A stretch of DNA of 54,916 nucleotides from a virus. Every line of letters starts with the position of its first letter. Positions within the stretch are counted from its first letter, which is position 1. Made by a program: the position numbers and the translations under genes. Shown in pieces: positions 22,089 to 30,988 of this stretch. Where the stretch lies: positions 1-54,916 of IMG/VR virus record IMGVR_UViG_3300047462_000702. One strand, written 5' to 3'. The notes below the pieces were generated by a model. That model saw only the letters and a program-made list of their open reading frames with translations, had not been told where the DNA came from and made no database searches.

Positions 22089-22333
22089 GTCCTGCTTTTC
22101 AGATGCCCTTCTGGCAACAGAGGGGCATCGAGAAAGCAAGAGTTTTTCAGAACACTGCTGGATACCCTCGCGAGAGGCCCGGATAAGAGCTGACGGACGT
22201 TGCGCACGAGACGCGCACGAGCGAGAACAAGGGCCGCGCAAGCGATACCCCGAGGGACCGCACAGGGTGGAAATCCCAAAACCAACTCGAAGATCGATAA
22301 CAACAATGCGCTACAAGCGCGAGGTTTTTCCAC
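22089..22333 (+). ncRNA. Structured non-coding leader before the capsid gene
   Basis: This 245-base gap in an otherwise tightly packed operon contains no gene. It starts with a 12-bp hairpin with GCAA loop (22102-22129), extended after an internal loop by TGCTTT/AAAGCA. Further on are CCTC-GCGA-GAGG (22166-22177), TGCGC/GCGCA, CGC-GCAA-GCG and GCGCT/AGCGC, the last directly before the capsid ribosome-binding site (GAGG). No T run follows the first hairpin, so it is not a standard terminator. A structured 5' leader, processing site or small RNA is inferred. Confidence 0.45.
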
Positions 22334-23242
22334 ATGACGCAGACTCTCTCGGGACCGTATACGTCCCTGCAGAATGCGGCAATCGCCACCTACGGTGACA
22401 CTGTGAAGCAGCAGTTCCAAGGTGAGATGATTCTCCGCGATACCGTGACGGTTGACTCCGGTATTCTCTCCGACACTCACAACTTCCGTGCCTTCTCCAA
22501 GGGCATCGCGGTTCAGCACTCAAGCTCTGAGTCACTGACCCCGACCGGCGGAAAGCACCGCAAAGTGCCGGCCCAGTTGTCCAACTGGCGCGCTGGCGAC
22601 TACACGGACTTGTTTGACGAGGCAACTGTTGGTGGCAACATCAACGAGCGAGCGGTCCTCGCGCAGTCCGACATCATGGCCATCGGCCGTGCACTCGACC
22701 AGCTCATCATCGGCGCGCTCGACGCGGCTGCGGGTGTGACCGGTCAGTATGCGATCACGGGCAACGTGAGCGTGAACCTGGGTGGTTCCAACACCGGCAT
22801 GAACGTGGCCAAGTTGCTGCGTGCCAAGACCTACTTGTCTCGTCAGTCTGCCAAGGCTGCGACCCACAAGCTGGTCGTCTCGGCCTACCAGGTTGAGTCG
22901 ATGTTGTCTGAACTGCAGATCACTTCTGCGGACTACCAGACCACTCGCGCTCTGTCTGACAACGGTGCGACTCTGCAGGGCTCCAAGTTCTTCGGGTTCG
23001 ATGCCCGAGTGCTCGAAGAGCGTGCAGAAGGCGGCCTGCCGTTTGCCTCTGCGGACGTGCGTCTGTGCTTTGCCTACTCGAGCCTGGCCGTGGGTCTTGC
23101 CGAAGGTATCGCTCCGACCTCTCGCGTTGACTTCAACGCGGACCGCTACTCCTGGCTGTCTCAGTCTGTGATGCGCGCGGGTTCCGCGGTGATCGACCCG
23201 ACCGGTGTGGTTGCCATCTCGGCCTACGAGAACTTCACCTGA
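22334..23242 (+). CDS. Major capsid protein
   Basis: The 302-residue protein forms the head shell. Position after portal and scaffold and a sequence such as TVKQQFQGEMILRDTVTVDS and KLVVSAYQVESMLSEL fit podovirus capsid proteins with an HK97-like fold (BPP-1 type). GAGG lies 12 bases upstream of the ATG next to a small hairpin that may modulate initiation. Codon use is strongly biased to C/G endings, as expected for a very highly expressed protein. Confidence 0.88.
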   Translation: MTQTLSGPYTSLQNAAIATYGDTVKQQFQGEMILRDTVTVDSGILSDTHNFRAFSKGIAVQHSSSESLTPTGGKHRKVPAQLSNWRAGDYTDLFDEATVGGNINERAVLAQSDIMAIGRALDQLIIGALDAAAGVTGQYAITGNVSVNLGGSNTGMNVAKLLRAKTYLSRQSAKAATHKLVVSAYQVESMLSELQITSADYQTTRALSDNGATLQGSKFFGFDARVLEERAEGGLPFASADVRLCFAYSSLAVGLAEGIAPTSRVDFNADRYSWLSQSVMRAGSAVIDPTGVVAISAYENFT

Positions 23243-23277
23243 TGGATACGGGAGCGGGGCAACCCGCTCCCACCATC
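23241..23277 (+). other. Tetraloop hairpin after the capsid gene
   Basis: The perfect 9-bp stem GGGAGCGGG/CCCGCTCCC with loop GCAA (23250-23271) is extended by GATGG/CCATC. No T run follows. It probably stabilises or helps process the mRNA, or causes partial termination. Confidence 0.7.
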
Positions 23278-23309
23278 CCATAACCCAACAACAAAGAAGG
23301 TAGACCCAA

Positions 23310-23582
23310 ATGGCTTACGTACGTGCAAATCTTCAGCGCGAGACCCCGGTGAACAACTTCGGTGCCGCGCATTACAACTACAACGACCTTACGTCCACTA
23401 AGGCGGCTGTGGAGACTGCGGGGTATTTCAATGATGCCTCGAACATCCTCCAGGTCGGCGACTGGATTTTCTTCCAGGCGAGTGACGGCTACGGCATTTG
23501 TGCTGTGACCGGCAACACGTTCAACGACCAGGCGACTCCCTATGTCAACCCTGGTGTGGTGACCGTAGCGGTCATTCTCTAA
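23310..23582 (+). CDS. Probable head decoration or accessory structural protein
   Basis: A 90-residue, beta-rich protein (LQVGDWIFFQASDGYGICAV) between two hairpins, downstream of the capsid gene. GAAGGTAG precedes the ATG. The size and place suggest a head decoration or vertex protein; I do not recognise the family. Confidence 0.6.
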   Translation: MAYVRANLQRETPVNNFGAAHYNYNDLTSTKAAVETAGYFNDASNILQVGDWIFFQASDGYGICAVTGNTFNDQATPYVNPGVVTVAVIL

Positions 23583-23590
23583 ATGAGATA

Positions 23591-23608
23591 GCCGGGGACA
23601 GCCCCGGC
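23591..23608 (+). other. Intergenic hairpin
   Basis: The 7-bp stem GCCGGGG/CCCCGGC with loop ACAG is followed by CATCC, without a T run. It lies between two small structural genes. Confidence 0.7.
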
Positions 23609-23632
23609 CATCCTTAACCCAAGGAGTATCTC

Positions 23633-23875
23633 ATGGTGAAATGGATCAAGTTCTTCACGGCGGTTCAGCTGAACCAGGTCGTGAAGCACAACCACAATAT
23701 CAACAAGTTCTTCAAGGCAGCCGAGAAGGAAGCCAACACCAATAAGGTGTGGGCTCGATACGCTCCGCTGACTCCGAAGGGCTCGTTGAACTTGCAGGTT
23801 GATATTGAGAGTGCGACCGTCACTGGCACCACTGTCAAAGCGGTAGATGACGTCAGCACCAGCGTGACTGGATGA
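23633..23875 (+). CDS. Small structural-region protein
   Basis: An 80-residue protein (MVKWIKFFTAVQLNQVVKHN), basic in its first half and beta-rich at the end (VTGTTVKAVDDVSTSVTG). AAGGAG precedes the ATG. Its stop overlaps the next start. Family unknown. Confidence 0.6.
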   Translation: MVKWIKFFTAVQLNQVVKHNHNINKFFKAAEKEANTNKVWARYAPLTPKGSLNLQVDIESATVTGTTVKAVDDVSTSVTG

Positions 23876-24468
23876 CGAATGCCCTTCTGGTCGTTGGTAG
23901 CGCTCCGTGCGCTTATGACGATTACGCAAAAGCGAAAGAAGCGTATCCGTTTGCCGAGACGATGGTGGTAAACGGGGCATCCTCGATGATCGAGGATGCC
24001 GACCACGTTCTCATCGGCCACTTCGAGAGCGCCAAGCAGTTTTTGGAGGCGCGCAAAGCAGCGTTCCCTGACTGCAAGCCGTATCGCATTCACGCCGACT
24101 GCGAGGGTTTCCAGCGCCGCTACGAGCAGGAGTTCCCTTTTGTCACTGATTGGTGGAAGGACAAGATCTCCGGATGCGGAGTTGCAGGCACGGCCGCAAT
24201 GATCGGCCTGGCAATGGGCTTTAATCCCATCATCTTGTGTGGGTGCCCATTCGATGGAAGCGGCTACAGCTTTGAGGCCGCAGAACCGCGGCTGGACCCG
24301 AACATGCCCCGCATCGGCAGTGCAACAGATCAGGATAAAGCGGTCATCAAAAAGTACCGGTTCATCCTGGCGCGTCTTGCTCAGTACGAGTTCAAAGACC
24401 GCGTGTTTTCCATGAGCGGGTACACAAGAGCTCACCTAGGGCCCCCGCCCGCTCTGCAGGGCATCTAA
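23872..24468 (+). CDS. DUF115-like protein of the head-tail cluster
   Basis: The 198-residue protein starts with NALLVVGSAPCAYDDYAKAK and continues with AETMVVNGASSMI and ISGCGVAGTAAMIGLAMGF. This nucleotide-binding-like opening recalls DUF115/sialyltransferase-type glycosyltransferase folds; the resemblance is by eye. An enzyme between capsid and tail genes is unusual and may modify a virion or surface component. Confidence 0.55.
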   Translation: MTNALLVVGSAPCAYDDYAKAKEAYPFAETMVVNGASSMIEDADHVLIGHFESAKQFLEARKAAFPDCKPYRIHADCEGFQRRYEQEFPFVTDWWKDKISGCGVAGTAAMIGLAMGFNPIILCGCPFDGSGYSFEAAEPRLDPNMPRIGSATDQDKAVIKKYRFILARLAQYEFKDRVFSMSGYTRAHLGPPPALQGI

Positions 24469-24485
24469 GCCTTTTGAGGACAAGA

Positions 24486-24516
24486 CGGGACGCAAGCCTT
24501 CGGGCTTGCGAGCCCG
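24486..24516 (+). other. UUCG tetraloop hairpin before tail tubular gene
   Basis: The perfect 8-bp stem CGCAAGCC/GGCTTGCG with loop TTCG (24491-24510) is enclosed by CGGG/CCCG. UUCG loops are exceptionally stable in RNA. No T run follows. Confidence 0.72.
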
Positions 24517-24540
24517 CATCCATTTGCGGAGTCCCTATCA

Positions 24541-25101
24541 ATGACCGACGTTGTATCAAAGGTCAGCCTCATCTCCACTGCCGCCGTGCTGCTGGGTGAG
24601 AAGCCGATCATGTCTTTGTCCGACAATCGCTTTTCGGCGACGGTCGGCGCAGCCATTTTCGACACTATCCTGACCAACGAGCTGCAGACCAATCGCTGGC
24701 GCTTTTCCGTCAACAAGAAAACGCTGAACCAGCTTACAGCCGCCCCGCTCAACGAATACCAATACGCCTACCAGCTGCCTTCGGACATGATTCTGCCGAT
24801 CGGCACGTGGCCTGCGATGAACTACGAGATCTACGGGGATCAGCTCTACACCAACGAGTCCCGGGTTGATCTTGAATATCAGTACCAGCCGCCTCTCCAG
24901 AAGATGCCGGCCTACTTCACGCTGCTCCTGACCTATGCGCTGGCCAAGGACATGGTCAACCCGGTGACCGAAGGCGGCAACGACAAGATCGAGATATTCA
25001 CAAAGAAGTATCTGATGCAGCGCAATCTTGCGCAGTTTGCGGATGCTCAGGGTCGGCCCAACCGCACAGCGCTCTACGCGCCGTTCTTGGCCGTACGCTA
25101 A
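24541..25101 (+). CDS. Tail tubular protein A (T7 gp11-like)
   Basis: The 186-residue protein joins the portal to the tail nozzle. Characteristic stretches are AAVLLGEKPIMSLSD, TNELQTNRWRFSVNK, YQYAYQLPSDMILPI and YQPPLQKMPAYFTLLLTYAL. The order, followed by a gp12-like gene, is that of T7-group podoviruses. Confidence 0.88.
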   Translation: MTDVVSKVSLISTAAVLLGEKPIMSLSDNRFSATVGAAIFDTILTNELQTNRWRFSVNKKTLNQLTAAPLNEYQYAYQLPSDMILPIGTWPAMNYEIYGDQLYTNESRVDLEYQYQPPLQKMPAYFTLLLTYALAKDMVNPVTEGGNDKIEIFTKKYLMQRNLAQFADAQGRPNRTALYAPFLAVR

Positions 25102-27633
25102 ATGTCGAAGTTCGACGTCGTCAAAAGCTCGTTTCTCTCCGGCGTGCTGGATCCTCGTGCCTCAGCGCGCGTTGAGACGCAGGCTTATGCGGACGGCATG
25201 GTCATCGGGGATAACATCCTCGTGCACCACTTGGGCGGCGTCTTTCGTCGCTGGGGTTCGAAGTTCTTGGGCTTCGCGCCTTTTCAGCTAGAGCCTCAAA
25301 CCCCTGCAACTGTGACCGCCCCCAACGGTGGCAACACCGCTTACGCCTCTGACTATCTGACGTTCACGACTTTCACCACAACAGTGCCCGTAGGCACAAC
25401 GAATCCTTACGTAGTGGTTGAGTACGACCTTGGTTTTACGACGCCCTTTGCAACGGGGGTTTTCTACGCCGATGTGTGGAACATCAGGTGCTCGGGCGGC
25501 TCGGCTGTCGAGTTCGCCGTTCAATACAGCACTGACAACGTGAACTGGACAACCGCAGGTTTGCCGTTGCAAAGCGTGAACGCGGTGGATGGGGTGAACT
25601 ACCGTCGCATGGGGCCCGTCAATGCCCGCTATTGGCGCATTGCTCGAGTAGGCTCCGGGGCGCTTGCAACCATGGGCTCGGCTACGATCTCCCTCACCGG
25701 GTTCAACATTCTCTGGGAGTCGCAGACTCTCTCGCAGGCAAAGGCCTTTGGCTTTGAGCCCTCGACCACTGAACAGTACGTGCTTGTGGTCTCCGACCGT
25801 TCGGGCTGCATCTATGACGCCAACGATAACCTGGTCGAGCAGGTGCCGCTGCCTTACCTGTCGGCGGACGTATCGCTCTTGAGCGTTGATTACAACGTAG
25901 AGACCCTGGCAATCGTTCATGAGAACTATGCCCCATTGCTGGTTATTCGCCAGACACCGACCTGGTTTCGGCAGATCCTGCAGCCGATCACCGGCTATCC
26001 GATGGTCGACTACAACGACAGCCTGTCGCCAACTCCGACCTCCGATATTCAGACGATCACCTTCACCTCCGGTTGGGCTGATGGGGATCAGTTCCAGGTT
26101 GTGCTCGAGACGGACAAGTCAGATGCGATCGCCTACTCGGCGGATCCCACCACCTTGAGCAACAACATTGCAGCTGCCGTACAGAATATGTGGGTGATTG
26201 ACGGCTTCACGGGCGTTTCCTGTTCCTCCACAGGAACCGGGCAGTACCAGATCACCTGCGCAGGCGAGGCAGCCGACACCTACGACAATATGACGGTGCT
26301 GCCGCTGTCGAGCTCCTCGTCCGCCAGTGTTGTGCACAATCAAGTGGGTGTGCCGCGCAAAGAGCCGGCGTTCAGCCCGACGCGCGGCTATCCGCGCCTG
26401 GTGCGCTTCTTCCAGGGGCGCATGTACTACGGGGGCTTGAAATCGAAGATAACCTCGCTTCTGGGATCCGAGGTCAACAATCTGCAGAACTTTGCACTTG
26501 CGCAGGGCCTGGACGATGACCCGGTCTTTGTGACCTTAAACGGCCGTGCGCTGGATGCCATCTCCGGGATATACCCCGGGCGCTCGCTGCAGATCTTCAC
26601 TTCGGGCGGCGAATACCGGTATCTGAACGACAGCGGTGAGCCTGTGACGCCCACGTCCGCGCCCGCCAACCAAACCCAATACGGGTCCGCGCAGATTCCC
26701 CCGGTGGGCATTGATGGCGATACGCTCTATGTCACCCGCAATCGCAAGTCGATTCGCAACTTCCGATACACCTACACCGAGCTTGCTTACAACTCGCTGG
26801 GCATCTCGGCTCTCTGCCCGCACCTGATCTTTGATGTGCAGGAGATGGCCGCATACAACGGAGCCGTCGTTGACGACATGAATCTGGTCTTCGTGGTGAA
26901 CGGCACCAACGATCCGACCAACTACGGCTGGGATAACGCCATTGCGCCTGACGGGACGCTCGCGGTGTTGACCACTCGCAAGGAGGCGAACGTGCAGGCC
27001 TGGACCAGCTGGACCACACAGGGCCAATACAAGTCGACAGCTGTAGTGCTTCAGAGCGCCTACTTTATCGTCCAGCGCGTCATTGGCGGGGTGACTCGCA
27101 TGTGCATCGAGCGCGCCGACGCCAGTTACTACACTGACTGTGCCACCAAGTTCTCGTTCTCAACACCGACCCAGACCCTTACAGGTCTTGATTACCTGGA
27201 CGGGACTGCGTGCCAGGTTATCGCGGACGGTAGTGCACTCGGTTTGATGACGGTCGCGGGTGGGAGCATCACTCTGCCGAACCCGGCGAGCAACGTTGAG
27301 ATCGGTATTGGCTTTAACCCGACGATCGCACCGATGCCGCTACAGACGGCAACACAGCGCGGATCGAACTTGATGAAGAAGCGACGCATTGTGAAGGTGC
27401 TGATGCAGGTGAGAAACACATTGGGTCTGGTTGTGAACGGAAACATTGTTCCCGACACGCACGTGGATCAAACCAACTTCGACACGGCGCCTGTGCCCTA
27501 TACCGGAGTTGTGATGCTCGATGACAGCTGCGAATGGGACCAAGACAAAGAGAAGATTGTGAACATCACTCAAACACTGCCTTATCCGTTAGAGATTCTT
27601 GCAATCGACGTTGAAATGGCAGGGGGAGCTTAA
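25102..27633 (+). CDS. Tail tubular protein B (T7 gp12-like nozzle)
   Basis: The 843-residue beta-rich protein starts right after the previous stop (MSKFDVVKSSFLSGVLDPRA, then DNILVHHLGGVFRRWGSKFL). It forms the tail nozzle. The internal stretch YPRLVRFFQGRMYYGG is typical of the family. Residues ~65-215 (GNTAYASDYLTFTTFTTT onwards) look like an inserted sugar-binding-like beta domain. Confidence 0.88.
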   Translation: MSKFDVVKSSFLSGVLDPRASARVETQAYADGMVIGDNILVHHLGGVFRRWGSKFLGFAPFQLEPQTPATVTAPNGGNTAYASDYLTFTTFTTTVPVGTTNPYVVVEYDLGFTTPFATGVFYADVWNIRCSGGSAVEFAVQYSTDNVNWTTAGLPLQSVNAVDGVNYRRMGPVNARYWRIARVGSGALATMGSATISLTGFNILWESQTLSQAKAFGFEPSTTEQYVLVVSDRSGCIYDANDNLVEQVPLPYLSADVSLLSVDYNVETLAIVHENYAPLLVIRQTPTWFRQILQPITGYPMVDYNDSLSPTPTSDIQTITFTSGWADGDQFQVVLETDKSDAIAYSADPTTLSNNIAAAVQNMWVIDGFTGVSCSSTGTGQYQITCAGEAADTYDNMTVLPLSSSSSASVVHNQVGVPRKEPAFSPTRGYPRLVRFFQGRMYYGGLKSKITSLLGSEVNNLQNFALAQGLDDDPVFVTLNGRALDAISGIYPGRSLQIFTSGGEYRYLNDSGEPVTPTSAPANQTQYGSAQIPPVGIDGDTLYVTRNRKSIRNFRYTYTELAYNSLGISALCPHLIFDVQEMAAYNGAVVDDMNLVFVVNGTNDPTNYGWDNAIAPDGTLAVLTTRKEANVQAWTSWTTQGQYKSTAVVLQSAYFIVQRVIGGVTRMCIERADASYYTDCATKFSFSTPTQTLTGLDYLDGTACQVIADGSALGLMTVAGGSITLPNPASNVEIGIGFNPTIAPMPLQTATQRGSNLMKKRRIVKVLMQVRNTLGLVVNGNIVPDTHVDQTNFDTAPVPYTGVVMLDDSCEWDQDKEKIVNITQTLPYPLEILAIDVEMAGGA

Positions 27634-28056
27634 ATGGGTCCGCTAGCCATTCCTATTGCAATGGTTGTTGTCGCTGCCGCATCGACCGCGGTGGCGGCCA
27701 AATCCGCGCACGATCAGGGTGTGGTGCAAGCAGCCACCGCCAAAGAGCAGGCGCTTACCGATCAGCAGTCCTTGCAGCAGAAGGAGCTCGACCGTCGGCG
27801 TCAGCTTGTCTCCGCCTTGGCCAGCCAGAACGCGGCCGCGGGTGCATATGGGGTGCAGACTGACGGCTCGCTCGGTGCTTCCATGAACTATCAGATCAGC
27901 CAAGAGCAGCAAGATGCATTGGCTACATCAGCCGGCGCGTCAGCGACGAGCGAGATGCTGACGGATCAGGGACGAAACGCAATGCTCGGGGCGAACGCAA
28001 CCGCTGCAGGGGACGTTGCGAGCGGTATCACCAAAACCTATAGCTTGCTGAGCTAA
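27634..28056 (+). CDS. Internal virion protein (T7 gp14-like)
   Basis: The 140-residue protein has an N-terminal membrane segment (GPLAIPIAMVVVAAASTAVA) and Gln/Ala-rich helices (QQSLQQKELDRRRQLVSALA). It lies next to two large internal proteins, as in T7, where gp14 forms the outer-membrane channel during DNA ejection. Confidence 0.72.
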   Translation: MGPLAIPIAMVVVAAASTAVAAKSAHDQGVVQAATAKEQALTDQQSLQQKELDRRRQLVSALASQNAAAGAYGVQTDGSLGASMNYQISQEQQDALATSAGASATSEMLTDQGRNAMLGANATAAGDVASGITKTYSLLS

Positions 28057-28059
28057 GCC

Positions 28060-30984
28060 GTGGCAAGAGATCAGCTCGGCACTCAGTACCGGCAGCTAGT
28101 CGCCCCGGTCATCCCGTCCACCAACCTTCCGGACTCAGGCGGTGTAAGCGCGGCCGAGCGCATCTCGCAGGCCTGGCAGACGTTCGGTGGACTTGCCGAT
28201 CAGGTCGGCAACGAGGTGCAGGACTATCGCGGCAAGATCCAGGGAACCCAAGACGGGCAGGCCGCAGCCGCCGCCAGGTCCGCACAGATCAAGGCAGCCG
28301 GATCCGGCACGAGCAACGTTGCGCCGACTACCCCTGACGGCTCAAGCCCTGGCGCTGATGGTTCCAGCGCCACCGGAGGGGACGGCGCCTCAACAGCGGC
28401 CGTCACTGGCGATAGCGCGGCAGCGGGCGGCGGGGACGCCGCGGCGGCATCTGGCACCGACAGCACGCCCTCCGATGCGGCCGCGCTCTTTAACCATGAC
28501 GGCTCCGTGGGCCCGCAGTCACCCTTCGGTCCTCTGACCGGGTGGCGCGCCTTTACCACATACGGGAAGGCCTACAACAACGCCTCGATGGCGACCTACA
28601 TCGCAAAGACCCAGCTCGATGCGCGCGACGCCTTAGCGACTGCGCACTTAGAGTCGATGGGGGATCTTGACACCTACGACACTCGCGCCGCCAAGATTCG
28701 CGAGACTGTCATGGCAGGAGTGCCTCAGCAGTATCAGGCGATGGTCGCCAACGACATCGATGGCGTGATCAACGGTCAGCGCAAGGACGTGCTGGGCGCG
28801 CAGATTCAAAACGCAAAGCAGGATGCGGTCAACACGATCTATGCGCTGCGCGACTCTGATGCTGAGACCTACGCAAAGCATGTTGCGGGAACACCCGGCG
28901 AGCAGGCGTGGCTCGAGTCGCATAAGGCGGCGTTCGACAGCCAGGTGGACTCGCTGTTTGCAGCTCACATGATCCACAGCGCAAAAGCTGCCGAAGGGCT
29001 AAAGCAGTCCTACGCTCACTCGATCGGTCAGGAGGTGGAAGCGGCGGGACTTGACGGTCAAGTGAAGGTGCTGGCTCAGCCAATGCTGGATGGGAACATG
29101 ACGGCGTCCGATCAGGCGGTCAGCGCTTTCATGCAGGATCAGAGCCGGCCGATGCAAGAGCGGCTGAAGGTGATGGAGAAATACCACGCCGAGCGCGGTA
29201 TGTATGAGCAGAACCAAGCCAACCTCAATCACGATGCGGTGGATGCCTTTCACACGCAGCTTGCATCCGGCAAAGTCATTGCCGGCCTGAAAGACCAGCT
29301 AAACACCATGTACAACAAAGGCTGGCTCGGTCGCGATGAGATGAAGGGCCTCCTCGACAAGAACGCTGAGAACGGCAAGAAGGTTGTCGCGAACTCTCCT
29401 CTCGATGCCTTCCTCGACGGCGTCGACTCGCAGCTCTTCGGCGGCCCGGCCCCGGGGCATGCGCTGCCTCCGGGTGCGCCGACCGCGCAACAAGCCGCGG
29501 CACAAGCGGCCTCCGAAGCCAGCACCGCGGCCGCAACTCCCAATAGCACGACCGGGGGCACGGGCCCCTCGACCCAGCAGATTACATCTGCCGCTGACAG
29601 CGCCGCATCTGGCAACAAGCTCGCGGGGGCGCAGCTGCCTGCGAGCTCACCAGATCAGACCAATCCGCCGGCCGCGCAGACACAAGTTCCCGGGCAGAGC
29701 ACGGGCGTGTCGCCCGAGGGGATCGGCGCGCAGAGCGTCACGTACGGCAAGAAGGGTCAACACACTGCCACTGCGATTACCGTGCCGGCTAACGGCGCAT
29801 ATGGCCCGGTGTACGGACTCGATCCTTCCGACAAGAACGTGCAGCAGGGAATCGATGTGCGCTTTCAGAAACGCGTCGCCGCGAACCATTTAACGCCTTT
29901 CAGTGCCGGCTGGATGGGCGTGGCCGAAACGTACGCTCGCGCCGGCATCGTGCCGAAGAGCTTTATGAACATGTCAGAGTCCGCCTTGGCTTCTGGCGAT
30001 CCGCAGACGGCGGCCGTAGCTGCCGGTGCGATCCACCAGATGCAGGAGACCAACCCCGCAGCTTTCCACATCGAAGACGGAAAGCAGGCGATCTATGCGT
30101 TCTCCGAAGATTACTACGACCGCCTAGCACGTGGCCAGGATCCGCGCATTGCCTACCAGCAAGCACAAGACGCGATGAACAAGAACACGCCTGAGATAAC
30201 AGACGGCCGGATGAAGGTCTTCGAAAACGCATACAAGGTGGATCCAGGCAGCAATGATGTTCCCTTTATTACGAAGGGAACAAACGAGCTGCAGACCTAC
30301 ATGTCGGACAAGTATGAGAGCACTCCATACAAGGGCTTTAAGTTCTGGGCGACACAGACCGCTCCCACGGGGCAGGAGACTAACCACGGCCAGGGATTGG
30401 AAGGCCATATGCCGCCGATCACTCAAGACATGGCCGCAGAGTATGTGAGGAACGTGCGCGACAACTTCATGGCGACGGGCAATCTGCCGGCAGCCAAAGC
30501 GCTAGGGCTGCACCAGATCGACGCGAAGTACGGCATCTCTACACTCAACAACCCGAGCGGCGAATGGATGCCCAATCCGCCTGACCGTGCAGCCGATCCT
30601 GCTGTTCTCAATCACGACAAAGAGCAGATGGTTGCTCAGCTCAACGCAACAGGAAAAGCTTTGCCCGTAAAGATCGACCCCGCCAAGACTACTTACACCC
30701 GAATCGGTTCTACCGATCGAGGCGGCACGCTGTGGGGATTCCACACCCTAGATGAGAACGGCAACTTGACCACAGTCTATGGCCCTGACGGACAACCAGC
30801 GGTTGCTCGTTTGCCTAACTTGCTGGAGTACCAGGCATTGCAGCAGAGCCTCACCGAGAAGCGACTAGCTGACGCTAAGACTCAGGAGGCGGCGTGGACT
30901 GCCAAACACGGTAATGATCGAGCCAACGAGCGAGCAGCTCAACAGCAAGCCAATGACCCTGCTTTCTGGTCGCACGTGAAATAA
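28060..30984 (+). CDS. Internal virion protein (T7 gp15-like position)
   Basis: The 974-residue protein starts with GTG. An Ala/Ser/Gly-rich linker spans about residues 65-145 and another about 465-560, separating helical blocks (MAGVPQQYQAMVANDIDGVI). By position it is an ejection protein. I see no clear enzymatic motif. Confidence 0.72.
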   Translation: MARDQLGTQYRQLVAPVIPSTNLPDSGGVSAAERISQAWQTFGGLADQVGNEVQDYRGKIQGTQDGQAAAAARSAQIKAAGSGTSNVAPTTPDGSSPGADGSSATGGDGASTAAVTGDSAAAGGGDAAAASGTDSTPSDAAALFNHDGSVGPQSPFGPLTGWRAFTTYGKAYNNASMATYIAKTQLDARDALATAHLESMGDLDTYDTRAAKIRETVMAGVPQQYQAMVANDIDGVINGQRKDVLGAQIQNAKQDAVNTIYALRDSDAETYAKHVAGTPGEQAWLESHKAAFDSQVDSLFAAHMIHSAKAAEGLKQSYAHSIGQEVEAAGLDGQVKVLAQPMLDGNMTASDQAVSAFMQDQSRPMQERLKVMEKYHAERGMYEQNQANLNHDAVDAFHTQLASGKVIAGLKDQLNTMYNKGWLGRDEMKGLLDKNAENGKKVVANSPLDAFLDGVDSQLFGGPAPGHALPPGAPTAQQAAAQAASEASTAAATPNSTTGGTGPSTQQITSAADSAASGNKLAGAQLPASSPDQTNPPAAQTQVPGQSTGVSPEGIGAQSVTYGKKGQHTATAITVPANGAYGPVYGLDPSDKNVQQGIDVRFQKRVAANHLTPFSAGWMGVAETYARAGIVPKSFMNMSESALASGDPQTAAVAAGAIHQMQETNPAAFHIEDGKQAIYAFSEDYYDRLARGQDPRIAYQQAQDAMNKNTPEITDGRMKVFENAYKVDPGSNDVPFITKGTNELQTYMSDKYESTPYKGFKFWATQTAPTGQETNHGQGLEGHMPPITQDMAAEYVRNVRDNFMATGNLPAAKALGLHQIDAKYGISTLNNPSGEWMPNPPDRAADPAVLNHDKEQMVAQLNATGKALPVKIDPAKTTYTRIGSTDRGGTLWGFHTLDENGNLTTVYGPDGQPAVARLPNLLEYQALQQSLTEKRLADAKTQEAAWTAKHGNDRANERAAQQQANDPAFWSHVK

Positions 30985-30988
30985 TGCA

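Noticed and set aside
22102-22129. Rho-independent terminator after the scaffold gene
   Set aside because: The stem is strong, but the nearest T run begins more than ten bases after it, and the essential capsid gene lies downstream.
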